A stretch of 64,000 nt of DNA from Cordilura impudica (GCA_963682025.1 OY821519.1:109185764-109249763), one strand, 5' to 3'; shown: positions 43,680 to 54,720, counted from the first letter of the stretch. Program-made: numbers and translations. The notes: a model not told the origin generated them from the letters alone.

Positions 43680-43900
43680 CTGCTAATGAGTATGTAAACT
43701 GGGCTCCAGAATTTTGGGAACGACATTAGAAGAAAAAAGTTACTTTGGCGAGAACATGGAACTGCATTAAATAAAGAAAATCATTTGCCAACGGTTAAAC
43801 ACGGTGGATGTGGCATTTAACATTTCAGAAGAAATTTCAAAAAGCGTAAAATTGTACGAGTGCGGTAAAATAAGTGATTATGTTATTTTAAAGTTGGTTA
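43680..43900 (+). pseudogene. Tc1-like transposase fragment
   Basis: Reads WREHGTALNKENHLPTVKHGGCG in one frame (about 43748-43815). It corresponds to the block between the first and second catalytic Asp of Tc1 transposases. The same block, more worn, is at 62400-62480. Confidence 0.65.
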
Positions 43901-43928
43901 AATCTTAAGTCGATGCCATATTTTTTTT

Positions 43929-44312
43929 GATGTGTAAACATCTGTACGCTGAGGGGGATAAAAATCTCTTTCACAATACAATCACAAAAACTGAGTAAGA
44001 CAAAAACGGTGTGAGGTACGATTGTATTGGTGAAAAGATTAGGAAGTGTTTGGAGATAAAATGAGGGAGCGAAAAGCGTTATAAAAACGTTTCGAAAAAT
44101 GAAAAATTAAAAGTAAAAGTTAAAAACTAAAGATAAAAAATAAAAAATGAAAAATTAAAAATTAACCAGTTGAAATGATAAATAATAATAAATATTTTTT
44201 ATATTTGCAGAGCCCCTGCAGTTGTTTGCTATAACTGATACATAGATGACGCTTTCTGTTTGATTTTAAAAAAAGTGCCATAAAAACATATTTAATTACT
44301 AGATGTCACATC
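43929..44312. mobile_element. family H foldback MITE, copy 2
   Basis: Ends GATGTGTAAACATCT (43929-43943) and AGATGTCACATC (44301-44312). The interior shares 'acaatcacaaaaac', 'gtgtgaggtacgattgtattgg' and 'gatacatagatgacgctttc' with copy 3 at 52753. It is followed by the family flank 'cggactcacatgatttttt'. Confidence 0.65.
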
Positions 44313-44449
44313 TCCGCTATGATCGGACTCACATGATTTTTTTGTTAACCAACACTCAGGGGATGCCCCCTACAAAAATGCAGGGCATTGCGCTGATTTC
44401 AGGAAAATAGGTTATGGGAAGGAGGAAAGAGGGAGTAGTGTTTAGGATA

Positions 44450-44720
44450 TTTGACTTAATTTTTTTTAGATTGTAACTGTCAGGAACGACTTGTGCGGCG
44501 AGTTTATTTCACATACGGCTAGTTCGACTGATAAACGAGTTCTCTGTAATACGTTGTGCGGTCAACTGGACAGTAGACTACAGACGGATGTGATCTACTA
44601 GAGAAGCGGGTAGAGCGAACTGAAACTCGGGCACTTGGAATGAGTTCACTAATCTCAAAACACCATTTCCCATTGTAGTATTTGTAGAAGATACTGAAGA
44701 GAACCAAGCTAGTGACTAAT
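44450..44720 (-). pseudogene. LINE RT C-terminus, part 2
   Basis: The minus-strand frame (44707-44519) reads YYNGKWCFEISELIP, RVSVRSTRFSSRSHPSVV and VDRTTYYRELVY. The R-x-STR-x-S-R-HP...RTxxY order is common in the C-terminal domain of CR1/Jockey-like LINEs. It continues the fragment at 45640-45890 across a family A copy. Confidence 0.65.
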
Positions 44721-44821
44721 ATTGTATAAATTTAAATTAGTTATGGAAATGAATTACTTGTTAGCTTAAGCTAGGTGTAATTTAATGATTAAATTTTCTA
44801 ATTAAATAAAACATTTCACAC

Positions 44822-45624
44822 AAAAAAACAAGTAAGAAAATTACAGTCGGTCTAGACCGACTATACGATACCCTATACCATGCGTTTAGAAACCCTATAT
44901 CTTAGGCCCAACTAACTGGACATTGAAAATAAGCAAAAACCAAATTTGAGTGGGATTTTTATTAATTTTTTTGGCTGCAGATATGAAAAAGTTCATATCG
45001 GATGCTATATCTATAAAGGGACTAGGTCCAAAAATGGACCGATTCTGATCATGTTTGGTAAAGTCTCTTGTATTTTGCAAAAATATGTACAAACAAAATT
45101 TGAGAAGAATCAGTGCAATATTTTTGTTTTTTAATAGATTTAAGTGAAGATCGGGAAGCAGCTCTATATAGGGTCAAAGGGATCATTTTTGGACTACTCA
45201 TTAGTGGATGTAATGAACGCATACAAACCCAATTTGAGTAAGATCTATATGACAATTTGGATCTTATGGAAATTTATGTCGATTTCATATGGGTAATTTG
45301 TATGGGGGCTAGGTCTGAACATGGACCGATTCTCACCAATTTCAATAGCGTTCATCCCATGGCTGATAGAAGCTTACATACCAAACAAACTTCATCAAAA
45401 TATATTCATATTTGCGACCTGCAGTTTGATTACAAGCTTTACATGGACACACAGACGGACGGACGGACGGACGGACGGACGGACATTGTTAAATCAACTC
45501 AGAAAGTGATTCTGATTCGATCGGTATAATTAAAGATGGGTCTAGGTCAAATATTTTTGGTTGTTACAAATAGCAGCACAAAGTCATTATACCCAAACCA
45601 CATAGTGGTATAGGGTATAAAAAA
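44822..45624 (-). mobile_element. mini-me-like family A, reference full-length copy
   Basis: Best preserved copy. It starts AACAAGTAAGAAAATTACAG, followed by the perfect 20-bp palindrome TAGTCGGTCTAGACCGACTA within its first 50 bp. The (GGAC)n tract lies at 45456-45484. It ends 'ccacatagtggtatagggtata', which can fold as TATACCC...GGGTATA. There are no TIRs and no open frame that is not simple repeat. The architecture (short palindrome, central GTCY tract, AT-rich body) is that described for dipteran mini-me and DINE-1/Helentron-related elements. The assignment to that group is by architecture. It is inserted into a minus-strand LINE. Confidence 0.9.
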
Positions 45625-45639
45625 TAAAAAGTGGTAGTA

Positions 45640-45890
45640 TCTGTAGAGCAGTGTTACACAACCCACATTTTGACGATGTTCCAACGAGTCAATAGAGTTG
45701 GATACCCTATTGTCATTAATGTGCATCAACGCCCTCCTCTGTACACGGTACAGTAGCTCCAAAATAGATTTTGAAGCTCCTGCCCACATATGGAAGTTGT
45801 ATTCCATTTTCGGTCGGATGTAAGTGGTATATTGGCTCACATAAGTCTTAAATTGCAAAGGATAACCTGAAGTTACCCACATAAGCAATA
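45640..45890 (-). pseudogene. LINE RT C-terminus, part 1
   Basis: The minus-strand frame (45888-45640) reads YTTYIRPKMEYNFHMWAGASKSILELLYRVQRRAL, then NSIDSLEHRQNVGCVTLLYRYYH. This thumb region (IRPxxEY...LDxVQRRA) precedes the part at 44450-44720. Together they show one LINE split by the family A copy. Confidence 0.7.
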
Positions 45891-46580
45891 CTTAATGTAT
45901 ATATGGCTTTTTTGTATTAATATTTAAAATGTACGAATGTTTTTTTTTCTTTTTTTTTATATTTTTTACCTGAATACAATTTTTTAATGGCAATAAACTT
46001 TAAAAAAAATTGAAAAAAAAATCTAAAAAGTATGTAGCTTAATAATTTATTAGAAAAGAAATATATTTAATTCGGCTTAGTTAATTTTTTCTTCATCTAT
46101 GACAGTTTCATTTTAATAAGGTGTATGGATACTTTTTCTAGCAAGTATATCAGCCGTTTGAAACTTAGTTTGATTTCTTTCTCGGCCCGTTTTTTGTAGT
46201 TTTTATTTAATATTTCCATCTGCATACTAAACTTAGTTATTTTTATTCTATTAATTCTTCGTCAATATTTTCTGAAGTTTATTCTACTTGTATTTAATTT
46301 AATGTTCAAAAATAAACCACAATAACTGATTAACTCTTATGCAGCGTATAACGCTTGAAATAATTGAAAGTTGATGAACTTTTTCCGCAAACGCTATTTA
46401 AACTTTTTTATGTCAACCTCACTACGAAATACACTACTTATACTTTTATGGCAGTAGTCCATAAAGCGTTGAAACGTTAACAGTATAATCTGTACATTCA
46501 GTTTTAGTCTACAAGTTTTACAACTCGAATGATTAAAGATTTGATTTTTTCATAAGTTCATAAGTTTTAATGACATTTTT
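45891..46580. other. intron sequence with an isolated Tc1-type end
   Basis: At 46126-46151 'gtatggatactttttctagcaag' is a Tc1-type terminal repeat; the inverted form occurs at 56977-57000 (cttgctagaaaaagtatccg). The rest is AT-rich and unassigned. Confidence 0.45.
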
Positions 46581-46697
46581 TTCTAAAATAAATAGAAATA
46601 ACATTGTAGTAAAACTCTATACCAAATTGTTTTCTTTTTGTATAAAGACTTTAACCAAAAATTGAATAAAACTTAAATGTATGGAATCATAATACAT

Positions 46698-46862
46698 ACC
46701 AGAATCAAAAATGTATAAGATTGAAAACCCTGCTTTATAATATTGTGTGAAGTCAGGTCGACGATAAGTGGCTCCCAAATACAAATTTGTAAAACTTAAC
46801 ACATTACGTAAAAAGCCGTGTTGTTTAATCTGTAATTGTGGTTTGGTAGATATCTCTGACAT
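46698..46862 (-). CDS. candidate start exon of an unknown nested gene
   Basis: On the minus strand ATG at 46862 opens MSEISTKPQLQIKQHGFLRNV, LSFTNLYLGATYRRPDFTQYY and KAGFSILYIFDSG. It is followed at about 46697 by a consensus-like donor CTG|GTATGT. Codon choice is less AT-biased than its surroundings and the frame shows no repeat similarity. I do not recognise the protein and found no second exon. It could equally be a chance frame in the large intron. Confidence 0.25.
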
Positions 46863-47029
46863 TAAAAATCAATTTAAAAGTGTGCTTCGGAAAACGATCG
46901 TTGCCATTCACTAAATATCGCAAGTCTCCAGTAAAGTTTTGGCCATTTGTCACCAATTAAATTTAACCATTAAGAAGGAAATGAGAAACAGATTGATTTT
47001 GTATGTATGTATTTATGATATGATACCCT

Positions 47030-47460
47030 AAAAAATGGGTTACGAGCAAGATCCTCAGATCAAACAATATTGAAGCGGATGCTTTCACATGGGTTATATA
47101 TTTAAAAGAGAAGCGATCATGACCATATCTGGTAAAGCTACTTATATTTCCTAGTCCCAACTTTTATTGTACCGACTGACTTAAAATAATTTTTTAAACC
47201 GATTTAGCGATGTTGACAATCAAAAATAATGCCTCCAAATTTAGCTTATGTTAGTTTCTATATCCAATTATGACCTGACGGAGGTTGGGTCTAAGACTCT
47301 TTCTCCAAACTCTTGTAGTCGATCTAGACCAAATATAATGTTCTCACTTCTTTTAAGCGGAACCCTTAAAGTAGCTTCATTTGGGGACTATGGCTAATAA
47401 TGATCCTAATGGATTTATTTTTGAATTGCTGATTAATGGGTCTAACAGTATATTCATATT
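47030..47460. mobile_element. two worn mini-me-like family A remnants
   Basis: A plus-oriented piece (about 47090-47350) keeps 'gtcgatctagaccaaatataatgttctcac'-type sequence in shortened form. It is followed by a minus-oriented piece (47355-47450, 'gtagcttcatttggggactatggctaa' in type). Both are strongly diverged. Confidence 0.5.
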
Positions 47461-47524
47461 CATTCGATTATCTACTCCTATGTTAATTTAGAAATTCGGT
47501 TTCAGCAGAAAATTTCCTGAGTAT

Positions 47525-49530
47525 TTTTTTTTTGATAGGTGTCTGACCCTTGCTCTCGCAAATGTAGGACGGTAACAAAGCCAGTAGTCTAGGGATTCGT
47601 TATCCTCTTCGCAAGCTCTAAATGTGGCCAATTCCACCGTCCTATATGGAATAGATAAGCCCTCAGTTCAGAGAGTCCATTGAGGATGCCCATTACCCTA
47701 CTAAGTTCCCTTCTACTCAGACTAAGGATTTCCCTAGTCTTCGAAGTGTTGGGAGGGCACCATAATATCTTCGTAACCCTACGCAGATCATAATATATGC
47801 GAAGTGGTCACCCGGGCCGAAAGTTTTAATTTGAGAGGTTTTCCAAATTGACTCCCTCGAGGAAAGAACCTTTCCTGGCCAGTTCGTGAGCAATGCACTG
47901 TGTCCTGGGATCCAAACGAATTCAAGTCTTCCCTTCTGGTGAAGTTTGCAATCTCCTCCTTAAACTTGAGGACAGTTCTTGATCTAAATGGCCGCCTTGA
48001 TAGCCGCCAGACTGTCCGTAGATATTTTCACGCCTCCAGGTCTTGGGATTCCACGTGCGTCAATAGATTTAATACATACCGTTATAGCGATTAATTCAGC
48101 CTGAAAGACTTTGTGGTCCGGAGGGCGGTTTTATTTACCAGTAGAACGGTTCTCATCATAAAAACATATGCCAGTCTTACCTTGCAGACTAGATACGTCC
48201 GTATAGTAGTGAGACCCTGGAAGGTTTTGTAGAATATTTCTGTTCATCCAGCTTTCCCTGTATGGTATCCGTATACTGCAGGGTGTGTTTGTCGACACTT
48301 CAGCCCGGAATTTGGTCCAAAATTATTTAGTCATACGGTCGGTGATGTACTCTCCTGTTACCCTTAATCGTAGCATGGCTGGAGCCGCCTCGTACTTTAT
48401 AGATAGAATGGTCCCTTAAGCCCTCGTAGATTTTGTTTGTATTGAACCGTTGATTCCTATGCAACAGAGGCGCTGTATATTTTGGAATGGTTTAATGCAG
48501 CATTTCCTGTTCATTAATGTCCATATGACTACGGATGCGTAAGTTAGAATTGGTTTAACCTACAGCTCATCTACATATGGCCCATATACGGTGCTCTTTT
48601 ATGACCCTGCTCTTGATATGGTTTTTCCAAGTGAGCATATTATCAACAATCATCCCAAGGTTTGTGTGATTCTAATCGTTTTGCCCTGGAAGCGGGATCA
48701 AAATCGATTATTGTCGTCTTACTGGTAAAGAGGCATATATAAGTCTTCTCCGATTTCGCATTTAATCCCCTCGGTTTTGACCATTTATATGCTATTTCAA
48801 GTATATCCGATGCCCTCCTACATAGATTTCTAAGTTCTTCCCCCTTAACAATATCGCTACATCGTCTGCCTAGCAGATAGGTTGGAAATCCTTATTGGCT
48901 ACAGTCTTTGCCAGACTATTTACAGTGGTCACCCAAAGAAGGGGGATAAAACTCCCCATTGATGTATCCCAAAACAAATCTTGTCTCGTATTCTAATGCT
49001 AACAACCTCGGAACTTATCCATCTATTCCCTAACATATGACTGATCCAGGCTTTAATCTATCGAATAGGTATGGAGATTGGAGTAGCGCATTGGTTGATA
49101 CATTATTAAAGGCTCCTTCTATATTACTCAATATACCTAGGGTGAAGATTTTTAAATCAAAAGATCTTTCAATGTGGTGAACTACTTCAGGAAGCGCAGT
49201 TTCCACTGAGCGTACGTCTAAAAATAACCGTGTTGCTTGAACCAGAGTAGCTTATTCGGGATTTGAGATTTAAGCATGTTATCGACTATGTGCTACATGG
49301 TATTAAGTAGGAAAGATGTAAGACTTATCGGTCGATAGGCCTTTGGGTTCACGTAGCTTTCCTTTCCCGGCTTTGGTATGAAGACCACTTTGGCCTTCTG
49401 CCATGCTCTGGGGCTGAACGTCAATTTTAGGCAAGCAGAGAATATGCCAGGCAGAATACTACCAATCAAATCCCCGCTCTTTTGTAATTGAGCAGGAAAG
49501 ATTTCGGCTAGTTTTCCTGCTTGTTTTTTT
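47525..49530 (-). pseudogene. RNase H-bearing LINE (I/LOA-type), RT to C-terminus
   Basis: Read on the minus strand from 49530. The frame is repeatedly broken. Pieces are KVVFIPKPGKESYVNPKAYRP(ISLTSFLL) (RT entry), NKICFGIHQWGVLSPLLW-like (RT motif), ADDVAI (catalytic box near 48860), LTWKNHIKSRVI, then an RNase H-like stretch with FQAELIAITVC (about 48080) and DSLAAIKA-like residues. It ends near 47525 at a T run on the plus strand (its poly(A)). GC content is visibly higher than the surrounding intron, suggesting a younger or differently sourced element. The clade assignment is tentative. Confidence 0.65.
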
Positions 49531-49587
49531 TTATTTGATTATCTTTTCTAAATGTAAAAACGTTAGAATTTATATATCAAAACTTAC

Positions 49588-49708
49588 CTTTCTGGTATTG
49601 TACTATAATACAAGAGCAATGTAGCGATTTCATAACAATTTAATCCAGCTGCAATAACACTTTCGGCATCTACTGTAACTAACGGATTTCCTTTTAAATC
49701 ACGTGCTC
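49588..49708 (-). CDS. puratrophin-1-like RhoGEF, SEC14-like exon
   Basis: A 121-bp exon with acceptor ATTTCAG before GAGCAC and donor GAAAG|GTAAGT. Joined in phase to the upstream exon it reads GARDLKGNPLVTVDAESVIA, then AGLNCYEIATLLLYYSTIPE. The G-x-RD-x-x-G-x-PLVTVD pattern is the beta-strand entry of SEC14/CRAL-TRIO-like domains found at the N-terminus of puratrophin-type GEFs. It ends in phase 2 (AG), which the next exon completes. The neighbouring introns are 664 bp (upstream) and 21,752 bp (downstream). Confidence 0.85.
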
Positions 49709-50372
49709 CTGAAATTAAAGCGGTTAACATGTAAGTAAAAAGCAAAAACACTTTGACGGTGGTCTATTATATGTTAATTTAATAAAAAGTTGTCAAGATT
49801 TTTATACTTGTACTGTGTGTAGTGTATATATTTAGTTATTAAGAAACTCAAGTGAAATTCTTAAAGATAGCTCTATAAATACATACATGTAGTAAAAAAA
49901 TTTAATTAAAACTTAATTTGCATTTTTCTAGAGAAAAAATAAAATAAATAAAAATTTCTTAAAACATGAAATCGTTAGAAAACTCAGGTAGGTTTGCTTC
50001 AAATTACTAACATCTGCTTTAATGGAAATCATTGACCATAGACGTAAGATGTTTTTTTTTTAATGGTCAACTATTAAGCAGAAGTATGGATATAGTATTG
50101 AAATTGATGTTGTGCGTAAAATGTGGTCTAAAATTGCAAATCAATTAACGCAAATGTTTAAAACACCACAGACAGTTTTCTATGCAAATTCTCACTCGCT
50201 TGGCTTATTGAAGATGATAAACTGTACTACTGAAAGTAACTAGAACTGTGCCACTGTAGCAGCAACAGCGGCAATTTGTACAAATAAACGAAGGTGTGTC
50301 CAAGAATTAAAACATGTAGAAAGTTTTGCTGTATTATTGATTACAAAAACAAAGGAATAATATTAAACTAAC

Positions 50373-50456
50373 CTGGTAGATAGATGCCAGATAAGAGTAG
50401 TTTTTCGGGTATATCAGTAATAAAATTTGGCGGTACAATTTCACTTTCCAATTGAT
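50373..50456 (-). CDS. puratrophin-1-like RhoGEF, upstream exon
   Basis: An 84-bp exon: acceptor CGTTTCAG before ATCAATTGG (50456), donor CTACCAG|GTTAGT (50373). It starts with two bases that complete a codon and ends in phase 1. It reads QLESEIVPPNFITDIPEKLL, then LSGIYLPG. The LLLSGI(Y)LPG motif directly precedes the GxRD strand in the next exon, so the two form the start of the SEC14-like domain. The more 5' exons, including the initiator codon, were not found in the remaining 13.5 kb. The methionine frame extending to 50556 is intron. Confidence 0.8.
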
Positions 50457-51086
50457 CTGAAACGAAATTATAAGATAAAAGTGGAGATTTTAATAAATTA
50501 GTAGTATGACATTCAGTGGATTTAAATCGATTTGAACTAGTTTTATTTAAATGCATTTGTTTATATTCATAGTTGTAGCAAATTCACTTTAACATCAAAA
50601 CTATTGAAAGTGGTGCACAAACAAGGTACATGAACGATATATGTTAACATTCTTTCAGCATATGACACCCACCTGCATATGCATAATTTCAAATTTGTTG
50701 GTTAGACACTATTAACCGACTTTTAAATATATTATATTTAGCTGCCTACATAAATTCAATAGAAAAAGCCATTTAATACAGGCTATCCAAAGAATTAAAT
50801 CTATGCTGAATTTAGTTTAAAATTTCTGTTGTTTACTTAGAGTTTACGAAATAATAAAATTGAAACTTGTTTGAACGATCTCTATTTTCACTTTGCCTAT
50901 TCTTATTGTTTCGAACACGTCTGTAAATATAAGGTTCGTTACCAAACTAGCCCAAACGACTCGTAGCCCAAAAATCTTACCAAAAAGCGTTCCCGTACTC
51001 GAATATTGAGAGATAGAGAGAGAGCGCGAGAGAGATAAAGAGAGTGAGAAAATTGAAACGTTTCTCTTTTTACCACAACTTACATA
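50457..51086. other. intron sequence with a GA-rich tract
   Basis: Positions 51008-51056 are a GA/GAGA-rich run (agagatagagagagagcgcg). Otherwise AT-rich, no feature recognised. Confidence 0.4.
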
Positions 51087-51818
51087 TTTTTATATCCTAT
51101 ACCACTATGTGGTTTGGGTAAAATGACTTTGTGCTGCTGTTTGTAACTATCAAAAATATTTGACCTAGACCATCTTTTATTATACCGATTAGCGATGCCC
51201 GTCCGTCAGTCCGTCTGTCCGTTTGTATGTCCATGTAAACCTTGTAATCAAACTACAGGTCGCAAATATGTATATATTTTGATGAAATTTGGAATATAAG
51301 CTTTTATCGGCCATAGGATGAATGCTGTTGAAATTGGTGAAATTCGGTCTACGTTCAGACCTAGTCCCCATACAAATGACCCCTATGAAATCAACATAAA
51401 TTGCCATAAGATCCAAATTATCATATAGATCTCAGTCAAATTGGGTTTGTATATGTTTATTTTATCCATTAATCAGTGTCCAAAAATAATCCCTATAGGA
51501 CAATTCTTAGTCAAAAAAAAATGTTGCACAGATTTTTCTCAAATTCGATTTGTATATATTTTGTTCAAAATATAAGTGACTTTACCAAATATGGTCAGGA
51601 TCAACCCATTTTTCGACCTAGTCCCCATATAAATATAGCACCCGATATGAACTTATCCATATCTGTAGCCAAAAAAAATGAATAACAATGCCATTCAGAT
51701 TTGGTTTATGCTTATTTTCTATATCCAATTAGTTGGACCGAAGAGATAGGGTCTCTAAACCATGGTTTGGGTATCGTATAGTCGGTCTAGACTAATTATA
51801 ATTTTCTTACTTGTTAAT
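51087..51818 (+). mobile_element. mini-me-like family A copy, plus orientation
   Basis: From 'atttttatatcctatacc' to 'attttcttacttgttaa'. An internal deletion of about 60 bp lies near 51512. The GTCC tract is interrupted. Confidence 0.85.
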
Positions 51819-51891
51819 TTACTTTTACATATCTTTCATTTTATACAACTAAAATCTAACAGTTTATTTTTTTTAATGAAAGGATCTGACA

Positions 51892-51941
51892 TTAATTCCC
51901 TTTGAAAAGTTTAAGTTAATTCCCTTTGAAAAGTTTAAGTT
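51892..51941 (+). repeat. 24-bp tandem duplication
   Basis: The unit 'ttaattccctttgaaaag' plus 'tttaag' occurs twice in a row just outside the left end of the Tc3-like transposon. Confidence 0.7.
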
Positions 51942-52199
51942 AACATACATACACTGGTACAAATTCCTATAAACGCACATAATTTTCTTGGAACAACATA
52001 CCAAAAAACGGAGCTAAAGTATTTTTAAGGGGATGCAAAATCATTCCATATATCTTTATTGGTTAAACTTATTCATTATAATTTTAATTATAATTTTAGT
52101 GGTTTAATGTCACTTTGAGAGGCATTTTCCTATAAACGCAGTTGTGAAATTCGGCATTATAAATGAGTTGACGATTCTTTGATTTGTATTACTTAAAAA

Positions 52200-53276
52200 A
52201 AGCGATCCGGTATAGAATACACTAGTTTTGTCAGAAATTCAGTTTCATCCCAAGCTTGTCGAATTTGTAGCTTCAAATCTGTCAACGACATTATGTTTTG
52301 AATCTGGGCATTATTTGCGTAAACCTTGCGGGTCATGTACCCCCACAAATTAGCCGTAGTGTTTAAATCCGGACTGCAAGCCGGTCACAATTTGGAATGT
52401 TTTGAAACGTGTATATTGCAGCATTGTCTTGTTGAGTTATACAATCTTCATCCATTTTTCTTCCATAAATGAGATAAGATGATTCCTAAAAGCTCATTGT
52501 ATATTTTATTGTTCATTTTTGTTGGATGAACACATTTTCTCGATTTTCCAACATCAGAAAAAGCTGCCCAAACCATAACACTGCCTCAACCGAAATTGCG
52601 TTTCGAATCTCATTTAATGCATTTGCGCGCAAATTTAAGACGATTTTCCTTATGATGCTGTTTTAGCATTGGCTTACATTTGGGTTTCTTCCATTTTATG
52701 TTACCATCCATTCGCAAAATGTTTTGAAACGGATATCTCCTTTTTCACTTTTGATGTGTAAATTTTCACAAAACAATCACAAAAACAGTGTAACACGTAA
52801 TAGGTGAGAGCTGACACATAACGCCGTGTGACTTATGATTGTATTGGTGAAAAAATTATGATATAACATTGTTTTTTTATGCCATTTTTTAAAAGCGTCA
52901 TCTATGTATCACTTATATACGTTTATATTGGGATATTTTTAACGTTTTACAGCAAAGGGTTGTTGAATTAGCTGAAACAGTTTTTGCTATAAGTGATACA
53001 TAGATGACGCTTTCTGTTTGATTTTAAAAAATGACATAAAAAAATCTTTAATTACTAGATGTTTACACATCTTCCCTGTAATCGGACTCACATGATTTTT
53101 TATTTCACTTTGTGGGTTTTTCGTACTCCGTATTTCTGCCCTTCCTTAAAGAAGCTACCAATTAATCCTTCGGAACGATTACTTTTGCGTACTATTTCTC
53201 TGTTAGAACAGCTTTGATTACGAAAAAATTTTATTTGAATTTTTTCCTGATCAGTAAGCAAAGTTCCTTTAGCCAT
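52200..53276 (-). pseudogene. Tc3-like transposase, interrupted
   Basis: It starts on the minus strand at 53276 with MAKGTLLTDQEKIQIKFFRN, then SNREIVRKSNRSEGLIGSFF (helix-turn-helix), and reaches about 53105, where a family H MITE interrupts it. It resumes near 52750. Further pieces in shifting frames include an ENRENVFIQQK-like stretch and QQDNAAIYTFQN (52420-52450), which carries the second catalytic Asp of the DDE triad. A CSPDLN-like stretch with the third acidic residue was inferred nearby but is worn. Confidence 0.65.
52753..53072. mobile_element. family H foldback MITE, copy 3
   Basis: Ends GATGTGTAAA and TTTACACATC. The centre holds a perfect 24-bp inverted repeat (52894-52917 and 52988-53011, core 'catctatgtatcac'). 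The similarity extends outward, so the whole element is a near-palindrome of about 320 bp with a 70-bp loop. It interrupts the Tc3-like transposase. Confidence 0.75.
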
Positions 53277-53421
53277 CTTTTAAGATAATGAAATTTCTCT
53301 ATTAAAACTAAAATATTTTTCGTAAATAGAGATTTTGCAATTAAAAAATTATCACAAATAGAAAAACACTAAAACATTATTTTATTTCAATGGTGCGTGG
53401 TAGAGAAGAAGAAAGCATATA

Positions 53422-54720
53422 AAGGGTTTTTCAGCAGGGACGCTACAAAAGTAGAAAGACAGGGACAGCAAACGACGCCATATTTCTTGCCGCTCTTTTG
53501 ACATTTCTCTTCAGTAAGGTTTGCTATTTCATGATGGAAAGATAGACGAGCCAAAACGAGCGAAATTATTAAAATTTACTACCGAAATTCGGAGTCAGTG
53601 GCCTCAACGTTAAGAGCGCTACGTCCAATTTATGGTCATCATAATCGTCCTAGCAGATCAACAATTGAGCGTCTAGTGGAAAAATTTGAATCCACAGGTA
53701 CAGTACAAAATGTTCTCGTGCCAGTGAGACAAAGAAGTGCCCGTAGTGTCGAGAATATTGCTGCCGCTGAGGCTTCAGTTGAAGAAAGACCAAATGTGTC
53801 TCTCACACGTCGTTCTCAAGCGTTGGGCATCTCTGTGACGTCGTTGTGGCGAATTTTGCGAAAAGATCTTGGCCTACGTCCTTACAAGATCACATTGACG
53901 CAAGAACTGAAGCCGCTTGACCACCAGAAGCGTCGTATGTTCGTGAATTGGGCTGAGCAACAAATTGAAAATGATTCGGATTTTCATCGAAAAATCATCT
54001 TCAGCGATGAGGCTCATTTCTGGCTGAATGGCTTCGTCAATAAACAAAATGTGCGTTATTGGTCAGACAGCAATCCACACGTACTCCATGAGTCATCATT
54101 GCATCCCGAAAAATTACGGTTTGGTGCGGTTTATGGACCGGCGGCGTCATTGGGCCGTACTTCTTCCGTGATGATCAAGACCGGCACGTTACTGTGAATG
54201 GGAATCGCTACCGTTCAATGATAACCGAATATTTTTGGCCCCAATTGGATGATATGGACTTATAGGACATGTGGTTCCAACAGGACGGCGCCACAAGCCA
54301 CACAGCGAATGTCACAATCAATTTATTGGAAACCAAGTTTGGAGAACGTGTTATCTCACGAAATGGTCCAGTCGATTGGCCGCCTCGGTCGTGCGATTTG
54401 ACGCCGTTGGAATATTTCGTGTGGGGCTACGTCAAATCTGTGGTCTATGCCAACAAGCCAGCGACGATTGATGAACTTCGTACGAAGATCGAACGTGAAA
54501 TTGCAGCAGTATCGGCCGATTTATGCTTGAAAACCGTCGAAAATTGGGTTCAGCGTCTGGACTTCTGCAAGCGTGCCCGTGGTGGCCACGCAAAAGAGAT
54601 CGATTTCCATACATAATGTCATCGAACGTACTTTCACAGGAATAAAGAACTTCATTGATATCCGAAACCGTTTTTGTTTTATTTAAAAAAATGTTGTAGA
54701 GCTCTTATTGAAAACCCCTT
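53422..54720 (+). mobile_element. mariner-like (Tc1/mariner superfamily) element, 1299 bp
   Basis: Flanked by TA on both sides (53420-53421, 54721-54722). Short inverted ends AAGGGTTTTTCA and, from the right, AAGGGGTTTTCA. It carries a nearly complete transposase gene. The empty site is visible at 32331-32380, which proves the TA duplication. Confidence 0.9.
53560..54616 (+). pseudogene. mariner-like transposase with one frameshift and one stop
   Basis: The first open part (to 54197) holds the helix-turn-helix region (RPIYGHHNRPSRSTIERLV; NVSLTRRSQALGISVTSLWR) and FSDEAHF with the first catalytic Asp. Near 54116 one base is missing, and reading continues in the next frame as VWCGLWTGGVIGPYFF. 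A TAG stop at 54263 follows. The last part (54269-54616) has WFQQDGATSHTA (second Asp) and PRSCDLTPLEYFVWGY (third Asp), with 36 residues between them, then the C-terminal ENWVQRLDFC. The D-D-D triad with this spacing is atypical for classical D34D mariners, so I leave the subfamily open. The N-terminal methionine frame is also broken. Confidence 0.85.

Noticed and set aside
45456..45484. Regular short repeats that could look like a CRISPR-like array
   Set aside because: It is a simple (GGAC)n tract inside a transposable element, with no spacers, in a eukaryotic genome.
50457..50556. Extension of the 50373-50456 exon to an upstream methionine
   Set aside because: A consensus acceptor (CGTTTCAG) lies at 50457 and the upstream residues do not resemble a SEC14-like domain.
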